Source of the DNA: Zychaea mexicana
Taxonomy: Eukaryota; Mucoromycota; Mucoromycetes; Mucorales; Lichtheimiaceae
Assembly (NCBI RefSeq): GCF_025766255.1
Contig: NW_026516709.1
Location: 248,001 to 312,000, forward strand
Direction of reading: 5' to 3'
Length of the DNA: 64,000 nucleotides
In this document: piece after piece, positions 56,521 through 64,000 of the stretch
Layout: each line of letters opens with the position of its first letter
Position numbering within the stretch: the stretch's first letter is position 1
Position numbers and translations under genes: made by a program
The notes under the pieces: generated by a model
Database searches by the model: none
What the model was told of the DNA's origin: nothing
The model's input: the letters and a program-made list of their open reading frames with translations, nothing else

Positions 56521-58683
56521 ATGACTCCAATTATTGATACGAAAAATGTACCACAAATTGCTGCCATAACGACCAGCGCAGCAGTAGGAATGCTCGGCTT
56601 GCTTGCTATCAAGTATAACGACCGTGCTATCTTTGATGAAAGACGTACAGACCTTCCTTTCATCACCGGAGAGCCTTTAATTGGTACTCTTGGCATGCAA
56701 CTGCGTAATAAAGACCAGCTCTATGAATATCAAACGTATACGTTGGAAAGATTAGATACTTTAACAGCGTATGTGACAAAAAATAGGCTTCTCTTGTTTT
56801 CGTACATGCAACTTCGTTTGTTACTAATGTGCGTAGATTCATTATGATATATATCACCCTTGACAACGACGGCATCAAACAGCACGGAGTCTGCGTTCGG
56901 TCTTCCACCATCCATTACGACATTATCTCCAGCTAATGTGGAACACTTTTTAAAGAGTACGGAACTAACGAGGAGCACACCCTCCTCCGCTTTACCCCCA
57001 CTTGGGTTTCTGAAAAGGATCGCTGATACCACATATATTCATTTCATGTGATTACTCTAGCAAACTTCGGAAATTATATCAAGGGCCAGCAAATGAGGTA
57101 TAAAAAACGTCTTATCCAAATGTGTATAATGCTGTCGTGCGGAACGGTTGCACAACATCTTATTGTTGTATCATCTATTATTAATATGTTTTGCATTTAT
57201 ATATTTGTCGTAGAGATGCAATGGGCGATCTTTTTGGACACGGTATCTTCGTCGCGAACGGTGACCAATGGCGATACCAAAGAAAAGCAGCCAGTTTGAT
57301 CTTTAACGTCAAGAACTTCAAGGACCATTTCGTTGATGTGTTTGTTAAGGAAGTCTTTGTAATGACAAGCCGTATTTTTGACAAGAAGGCGGATAATGGC
57401 AAACCTGTTGATTTCCATGACGTCATGTACAAGTTTACTTTGGACTCGTTTGTCGAAATCGGTTTTGGTGTCCAACTTAACGCGCTTGCCAGCAAGGATA
57501 AAGTGTCTTTTGCAGATTCATTTGACCAATGTCAAGCTAACTGCATGGATCGATTCATCAACCCCTTTATGCCTATTATTGAACGTTTACAACCTATTTT
57601 ACATCCACGCACGCGATCGGTTCGTGGTCATTTGAAGGTGGTTGATAATTTTGCATACAAAATTATTGGCGAACGTCGTAAACAAATTGACCAAGGTGGC
57701 GATGATTTTAAGGATCTTTTGTCCCGTTTCATGAGTGCCAGGAATGAAAATGGCAAAACATTGAATGATAAAGAGTTACGGGATACTGTACTTAATTTCA
57801 TCATTGCGGGTCGTGGTAAGCTTTACAGTTAGATATACTTCTTTTAAACATACTGCCATACTTGCTTGGAAACTAACATTTCTTTCAAAAAAAGACACGA
57901 CAGCCCAGGCATTATCTTGGACGTTTTACAATTTAATGTTACATCCACGTGTGGAAGCCAAACTGCTTCAGGAAATTAATGAAAAAGTCCGGGATGAACA
58001 TGAACTGGATACCCCAGCCTTGTATAGTGTTATTGGCACCCTGACCTATGCCCATGCAGTGTATGTTGTCATAGTAGCTAATGTTGCCCCAGCAACAGCA
58101 ATATCATACAGCCACTTGAGAGTAAAATGCATTGCTATATCAACGGGCTCACCATCATTTGTGCTTTAGGTTTTATGAGGTCCTTCGGTTGTATCCTTCA
58201 GTCCCGTCCAACATCAAAGTAGCACTTGAAGACGACGTCTGGCCTGACGGAACGCATGTTCGCAAAGGAGACTCTGTGGTTTGGTCACCTTATAGTCAAG
58301 GTCGTTCGACGAAGGTTTGGGGTCCCGATGCCAAGGATTTCAAGCCTGAACGGTGGTTAGATGAACACGGCAATTTACGTCGAGAGTCTGCTGGTCAATG
58401 GCCAGCTTTTCATGCGGGACCAAGAATCTGCTTAGGCGTAAGATACTATTTACTCATCTTCGGACAATTTTTTTCGCTTAGCTGATACATATAATGGATG
58501 ACATTGCCGTGTTCATTTTAATCAATGTAGCAACAACTCGCGACGCTGGAGGCAATCGTTGCTATCGTCATGTTGCTTAGAAGATACAAGTTCTCGCTCG
58601 CACATGATCAGGAAATTACCTATATGATCTCGCTCACAATGCCAATGAAGTCTGGTCTTCAAGTTTTTGTTGAGCGACGCTAA
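56521..58683 (+). CDS. Cytochrome P450 monooxygenase, intact
   Basis: Seven exons (56521-56768, 56883-56956, 57061-57097, 57214-57815, 57895-58060, 58170-58437, 58531-58683) give 515 residues. An N-terminal membrane anchor (IAAITTSAAVGMLGLLAIKY) precedes the P450 fold. The helix C signature is GDQWRYQRK, the oxygen-binding I-helix is AGRDTTAQALSW (split by intron 4), ExxR is FYEVLRLYP, and PERW is KPERWLDE. The heme loop FHAGPRICLGQQLA places the thiolate Cys near residue 463 at an exon boundary. The sequence between helix C and ExxR resembles CYP52/CYP704-type fatty acid and alkane omega-hydroxylases; substrate is inferred only. Exon 2 requires acceptor AAACAG at 56882; other choices break the frame. 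It is a different clade from the P450 relic at 12620. Confidence 0.93.
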
Positions 58684-58731
58684 ATAGTTTCCTATTCGGT
58701 TATTTAGCAACACTTTTATACCACAACCACC

Positions 58732-59099
58732 ATGGCTTTCGTATGTGCCATTGTATTACAAATAATTATGAATGTATTACCACAGTTCCAAACCATTTTC
58801 CGTAAAACTGTACATTGGGAGCTGCTTGCGCTATGTTATTGATATGCGAGATTTGTATGTATTGACGATCAATTCCAGGAACGTTGTCCTTGGTAATATC
58901 TGAACACAGCAATCCGACTGAAAGTAATCTTACTGATACTGAAACTGAGTCCAAGCTGCGCGTAATCAGTCAAGGGCAACGTTTGAGCCAAGTTATTATC
59001 GCATATACTTCACCTAGCAAAGTCCCACTGCGGGTGCTAAAATGTTACGTAAATCCAAACTGTTACACGAAGAAAGGATCAACACAACGACATATATAA
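58732..59099 (+). pseudogene. Possible LSm/NAA38-like gene relic
   Basis: An ATG with good context (ACCACCATGG) is followed after three codons by a consensus donor, and an acceptor CACAG lies at 58785. Beyond it, in a shifted frame, comes KPFSVKLYIGSCLRYVIDMR and then NSRNVVLGNI, which resembles the strand pattern and RNVVLGN turn of LSm-fold proteins such as the NatC auxiliary subunit. After a further one-base shift the sequence continues ISEHSNPTESNLTDTETESK. Two frame changes with no available intron make a relic more likely than a gene. Confidence 0.33.
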
Positions 59100-59360
59100 T
59101 AGGCGGTCGCTTGCTCAGAAAAGGTAACCGTGTGGATGTCAAAACGATATAATTTAATTGCGCCACTCCAAATACCATCCGGTGTTTTATTTATTTTGGA
59201 TGTATGCTGATTGTCAAAAATGCGGGAGCAGAAGAATTGAAGAATGTAATAGAAAGATGATGTTAATGGATCGTATAATTGGGCTTTAAACAAAAGAGAG
59301 TAGGAGAGAAAGAAAGAGGAAGACGGAGAGGGAGAGTGTCGAGAGTGTGGGATAAGAGAG

Positions 59361-60904
59361 TCAGCGCTGAGCATCGTCACACTGCTTGTCCTCTTCAGGA
59401 GTAATGAGAACACCACGGTATCGCGGTTTGCCATCACGAAGGTGGTGGATGGCGGTTTGGATACCTTCTTCGGTCTGGTATTATCAAAAGATGCAGAATA
59501 TATCATTAGCCTTATAGTATTAAGTGCAGAATCATTATAACCAGCAAGAGAGATAAATGATTGTTTCTGTTTGTACATACCATGGGGAACTCTTCAATCT
59601 GCGGACGGATCTTGTGGCGGGCGGCAAAGCGAAGCATCAGAGTGTTCAGTTTTCTACCACCCAAGATGGCACCCGTAAACTTCTTTTGATCCAGCAAGAA
59701 AGGAAGGATAGGTCCAAACTTGATCTCACCCTGAGGAATGCCCACCATTCTAAGATCACCGTTACTGTATTATACGTTATGGAAGGATGCAAAGTGAGTT
59801 AGTTTATTATACTCTTATTTTATCTTTCACAGCATCCCTCTGCCTCTCATTGATCTTTTTGACAGTGTCACACAAAGTGCCTCTCCTAAAACCCAGAAAA
59901 GAAAAACAACTTACGGAGCCAACAAGTCCAGATAGGTTTGATAATCCAAATTGACAGCGACAGTGTTCAAGATCATATCGAACTTTTCAGCCTTTTCGAT
60001 AAATTCGGGAGTAAAGTCCTTGGAGCACCAGTATTCATGTGCACCAAACTTGAGAGCTTCTTCTTCTTTATCCTGCAGTCGCGAACATCCCCAAAGGGTT
60101 TTCCGGCGAATTAGTATCTCTTCTCCCTCTCACGGCATACACATGACTCCGCTGTTTTTTTCTCTTCCTCTTTGAAAATTCTTGACCATATCAGAACATT
60201 TACCCTGGAAGTAGAGATTGCGACGACATGACAACCCCAAGCGCGAGCGAATTGCAAACCAAGATGACCAAGGCCTCCGATACCGACAATAGCAATACGA
60301 GCAGTAGGGCTCAAGTTGATGTTATACATTGCCGAGAAAACGGTGGCACCGGCACACATCAAAGGACCAGCATGCTTGGCTTCAATACCATCGGGAATCT
60401 TGTAAACGTAACGACCATCGCATACAGCACTATAGGCATAACCATTGTTCAAACCTTCGGGGAACATGACACGCTTGCGGCACATGATATCGTCACCCGA
60501 ATGGCACAACAAGCAGTCGTTGCAGGAATTCTTCAAGTAGGCAAAACCAACCAGATCTCCGGGCTTGACGCTCTTGACGCTAGATCCAACATGAACGATT
60601 TCGCCGACGGCTTCATGACCCAAGACAGTATTGGGGACAGGAGCATAATCCATGTCGGTGTGGCAGACACCACAAGCCTTGATCTTGACATAGACTTGGT
60701 GTTCGGTCAATGGCTTTTCATGGTGTACGAACTTTTTGAATTCAAAAAGCTTTTCACTAAATTACGCGTGTTATCATGATGCGTTCTTTTTATTCACCCT
60801 TTTAAAATAGATTATATTCACAAAAGCAAAAGAAAATAGACTTACGTGGTCTTGAATCCAGTGATTTCGTATCCAGAAGAAGCAGGAGTTTCAGAGACAG
60901 TCAT
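59361..60904 (-). CDS. Zinc-dependent alcohol dehydrogenase, YahK/cinnamyl type
   Basis: Five exons (60846-60904, 60204-60756, 59915-60072, 59581-59764, 59361-59474) give 355 residues. Catalytic zinc: KACGVCHTDMD and LGHEAVGE. Structural zinc: four cysteines in CNDCLLCHSGDDIMC. The Rossmann motif is GIGGLGHLG. Then come WGCHVVAISTSRDKEEEAL, GAILGGRK, and the usual C-terminal RYRGVL. It probably reduces aldehydes to alcohols with NAD(P)H in the cytosol. Codon use is GC-rich and a TATA box sits about 100 bases upstream, suggesting high or inducible expression. It differs from the enzyme at 1867-3192 in intron positions and in the spacing of the structural zinc loop, so the two are not a recent tandem pair. 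Confidence 0.95.
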
Positions 60905-61003
60905 CTTGTTGTATAGAGTAAGCTGCTGTTGACGGGAGCAAAAGTTAATATAATGAAGAAAAAACAATCGGCCGTCTAGCGAAAAAAGACGGTCTATTTA
61001 TAC

Positions 61004-61012
61004 ACGACGCGA
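61004..61012 (-). promoter_or_regulatory. TATA box of the alcohol dehydrogenase gene
   Basis: On the reverse strand the sequence reads TATAAATAG, about 100 bases upstream of the start codon at 60904, with an A/G-rich stretch between. Position and match to consensus fit a TATA element. Confidence 0.6.
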
Positions 61013-62190
61013 TTGTTGACGAACCCCATCTCATCATCATAAGGGATTAGACAATTCAAACGTGCTAAACCAAATTGACCCAAAATATCGTGTCTCCACC
61101 CCTCCCCCCAAGGGTTGTTGCATACTGTATATTGCTATGGGCAAGTAAGTTCGGTGTGTAACCCTAAGTATGAATGGCAGGCTTGATGACAACTGTTACA
61201 AGCTGCGAGGTGTCACTGACGAATAACTTGTTTATCGCCATATAAAGTATTGAAGAATCCTTCTATTGCTGTATTGTAAACCACGTCTACTCATTACACA
61301 GCCACATACATACTATTTACGCCCGAGCATTTGCTCCTCGCTTCTTGCTTTGCTCTATGATAATTAATCGCCTTGCATGAAGTTTAACTTTTTTTGCTGT
61401 ATATTATAAACAAATCTTGATATCGCTCCCTCCTGAAATCGCGCAACAAGACATCGACAAGCCTCGTCAGTGATCCTACGGCCCATTATAACACTAAACA
61501 TCACCATAAGCATAAAGATTGGAATTGGGGGATCGATGATCAGCATCTTGCAATAATTCTAAAAAGTCCAAATTTAATTTTTTCTCGAAATCGAGACCTT
61601 TCTGCTTGTTGGTACACTGTGAGCACTACGCGCGTTGCACGCTACCCTTGGTCAATTAATAATCGAACAAAAAGTCAATGATCGGCATAAATGTACGACG
61701 GTATGGATCAGTATGATATTGGCACCGATGGAGAGAGAGAAAGCTAGGCTAAGTATGGTTGTATGGTATCACATACGATGGGCAACCACACACGGACACG
61801 CTAATATACTCATGCATAACCTTGTCAAACGTAACACACAGATCACACGCCTGCCAGCTGTTTTTTAAATATAGAAACCATCCCTCGTCTTTATTTCTGT
61901 TGGTATTTCATAAATAATATATGTATTGTATTCTCGGACAGCGTATATTCGATGGAAACATCTACATGTACTAAACACATACAAAGTATATAAAATACAT
62001 GTAACATCATACTATCACTGAGGGGTGTGTTTTGAACGACCCTTTAAGTTTGGGAGAGTTGTAATGCTAACAGTCAGTAACGATGTAGTGGTGATAGAAA
62101 ATAGAGTTGGGGGATGGAATGAGGATGGTGGGGAAGATATAGTCCTTTTCTGGTTTAATGCCGTGTAACAAATCTTCAAATAATCGAGAT
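61013..62190. other. Intergenic region between alcohol dehydrogenase and DCP2
   Basis: AT-rich, no exon recognised. It contains the upstream region of the alcohol dehydrogenase and the 3' region of DCP2. Confidence 0.4.
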
Positions 62191-63929
62191 TTAAGGTGTT
62201 GACACAATCGTCTGTTCCTCGGTTTTGACTTCTGCACTCTTCAGCAGCGCAATCAATGGGTGCAATTCTGCTGCATTGGTAGTAGTAGAAGGTGATGCTG
62301 CTGTTGCTACTGGTGCCGGGATTTTTGATGGCGTTGAAAGTGGTTGTGATGGATTGAGGTTTTTGATCTCGTGTCCTGCATCTTTGAACACTTGTAACAA
62401 TGGATGTAATTCTTGCTGTTTTTCCTGAGTAGTAGCAGAAGCATCAGAAGAAGGCGGAGGCGCAGTAAGTGGCTGTGCACGTTGTAACATTTGAAGCAAC
62501 GTGTTTTCTGTCGACGCGGACTGTTCGGGCGTCGTGCTCGTGCTCGTGCTACTTGCCGATCGCGATGCGTCAGGAGAACTTGGCTTTTGGATTCCCAGCA
62601 ACGATTTTAGGGCCACTGACGGCTCGGGTGCTGCTGCTACCTTTGATTGCTGTTCTTGCTGTTCTTCTTTATTTACTACTGCCGTTGCAGCAGCAGCAGC
62701 AGAAGATGCAGCTTTATTAGCTGGTGGGAGAGGCGACGTTGCATTAATCTTGGCGTTCGCGGCGACGGGGGTGCTGCTGCTACTGCTATTGCTACCACCA
62801 ATACCGGCGGATATGCCCAAAAGAGACTTTAAGGCAACTGAAGGTTCAGGGGTAGCATTACTGCTGTTGCTGCTACTACTAGTGGTGGCAGCCGTAGTAT
62901 CTTGCGGAGGTGAAGGAGGCGGTACCATTGACGTCGGCGCTGCCTTTTTGCCGTTGTTGGATTTCTTATTGTTATTGCGGGAGGCTTTTGGATGATGATG
63001 ATCTCGCTGTTGTTGTTGTTGTTGTTGATGATGGTGGTTGCTGTTGCTGTTATTATTGTTATGATTTCTTGGTGGTTTTCCTCCTTTAGATCGATAATAC
63101 TCCTTGCGAATCAACGGCAATGCGGATTTAAGTTTGCTAACTCAAAGACTTAATAACCTTCTTGTGCAAGAAACTTCCCTTTTCCCCTTCTATTTCTCTT
63201 TTTGTTTTTTTTTTCGCTTGTTCTCAATTTACCATACGAATGGAACAACCATATAAAATCGACCGGTGGCTTTAGTTCCAGGCTTGATACCAGGTAATTC
63301 ATCCAACTTGAACCATTCCACTTGCTATAAATGATAGACACATAAAGTCAATTTATCTTGTCCTCGAAATTGCTTCCCCCAATTTTTTGTCTTGGTCGTT
63401 GGTCTCTAAAAAAGTAACATTACACTGATTTCTTTACGCGTTTGCGGCCGGAATTCGGTGTCTTCCGGAACGCCACAGATAATGTACAACCGAATTGATT
63501 GTTCTCTTATCGTTGCTTCAAGGTACGTGTCTTTGATCAATGGGCTTATATCATATCCGGTTTCCTCGAATACCTGTTAATTATCCACCAGCAGCCCATT
63601 ATCAGAATATACAAATGTATATGTACACTTCTGTACAACATGTACCATGCCACGACGTTTTCCGTAACGAAGGCAATGAAATATCCCCTTTCCCTTCTTG
63701 AACGACATACCTCACGAACTGCACAATGATCAAATTCTTCGTCCTGATTAATCTTGCCTCTCGGAAAACTCCAGCCCGACTTTGAGCTCCAACCTTTGAC
63801 CAAAACACACTGGTCGAGTGTTTCGTTTAATAAGATGGCGCCACATACTGGGATTCGGAATCTGTACTGCATAAAATTAGCATATGCTCGTTCATGTTGA
63901 TGTGCCCATTGCTCCATGAGGGGACAATG
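62191..63929 (-). CDS. DCP2: mRNA decapping enzyme subunit 2, 5' part outside window
   Basis: Visible exons are 63711-63929, 63424-63573, 63233-63324 and 62191-63136 (468 residues before the stop). The first exon seen starts after an acceptor-like CTTTTCAAG, and the N-terminal regulatory domain lies beyond the window edge. DCP2 removes the 5' cap of mRNA in P-bodies. The sequence [20 protein letters not shown] precedes the Nudix fold ([10 protein letters not shown]). The Nudix box is [15 protein letters not shown] continuing to [13 protein letters not shown], with its REVFEE core split by an intron. Box B follows ([10 protein letters not shown]). The 310-residue tail is Gln/Asn/Ser/Ala-rich. 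It carries two copies of [13 protein letters not shown] and two LHPL-type leucine motifs, like the helical leucine-rich motifs that bind Edc3 and Pat1 in yeasts. Confidence 0.94.
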
Positions 63930-64000
63930 CTTGAAAAGTAGATAAAATACAACCCGATTTGGTTAAGAATTGATTGCGCTCTCATTAGTGTTTTTATGTA

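Noticed and set aside
62501..62995. A 164-codon forward frame rich in Leu, Ala and Val
   Set aside because: Complement of the Gln/Asn/Ser/Ala-rich tail of DCP2; its hydrophobicity is an artefact of antisense repeats.

Overview
The window looks like ordinary nuclear chromosome from a filamentous, early-diverging fungus, most likely Mucoromycota (Mucorales-like). The genes are compact and carry many short GT-AG introns (mostly 50-140 nt, donors GTAAGT/GTATGT, CTAAC-type branch sites). Proteins carry long Q/N/S/T runs, promoters are rich in pyrimidine and purine runs, and both a complex I subunit and a rotenone-insensitive NADH dehydrogenase are present. Family assignments rest on motifs read from the translated sequence; no database search was possible. 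Exon coordinates were assembled by hand and each recognised gene adds up to a whole number of codons.

Layout. 1-8.4 kb: a TPR/F-box protein cut by the left edge, a small unknown two-exon gene, a zinc alcohol dehydrogenase, a doubtful small gene, and a 12-exon protein O-mannosyltransferase (PMT4 type). 8.4-20.8 kb: gene-poor, holding an MFS drug:H+ antiporter and a decayed cytochrome P450. 20.8-26 kb: a dense housekeeping block with type II NADH dehydrogenase, a PEBP protein, eIF1, and a small acidic protein with a myristoylation-type N-terminus. 26-30 kb: a MITE with TA target duplication and a broken bHLH gene. 30-50 kb: the gene-rich core, with mitochondrial release factor 1, dolichol kinase, a large disordered membrane protein, complex I subunit ESSS/NDUFB11, a KAR9-like protein with a GAS2 domain, and pyruvate carboxylase. 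50-56.5 kb: gene graveyard with a shredded gene interrupted by a 5'-truncated LINE with a perfect 15-bp target site duplication, a small membrane protein gene, and a pogo-like repeat remnant. 56.5-64 kb: an intact P450, an LSm-like relic, a second zinc alcohol dehydrogenase, and DCP2 running off the right edge.

The genes do not form an obvious operon-like system or biosynthetic cluster. Dolichol kinase and PMT4 act in the same pathway (dolichyl phosphate supplies the mannosyl donor for O-mannosylation), but they lie 24 kb apart. I found no tRNA, rRNA or CRISPR. The most interesting material is the decay and insertion record (MITE, LINE, four broken genes) and the linear motifs in the KAR9-like and DCP2 tails, rather than a new multi-gene system.
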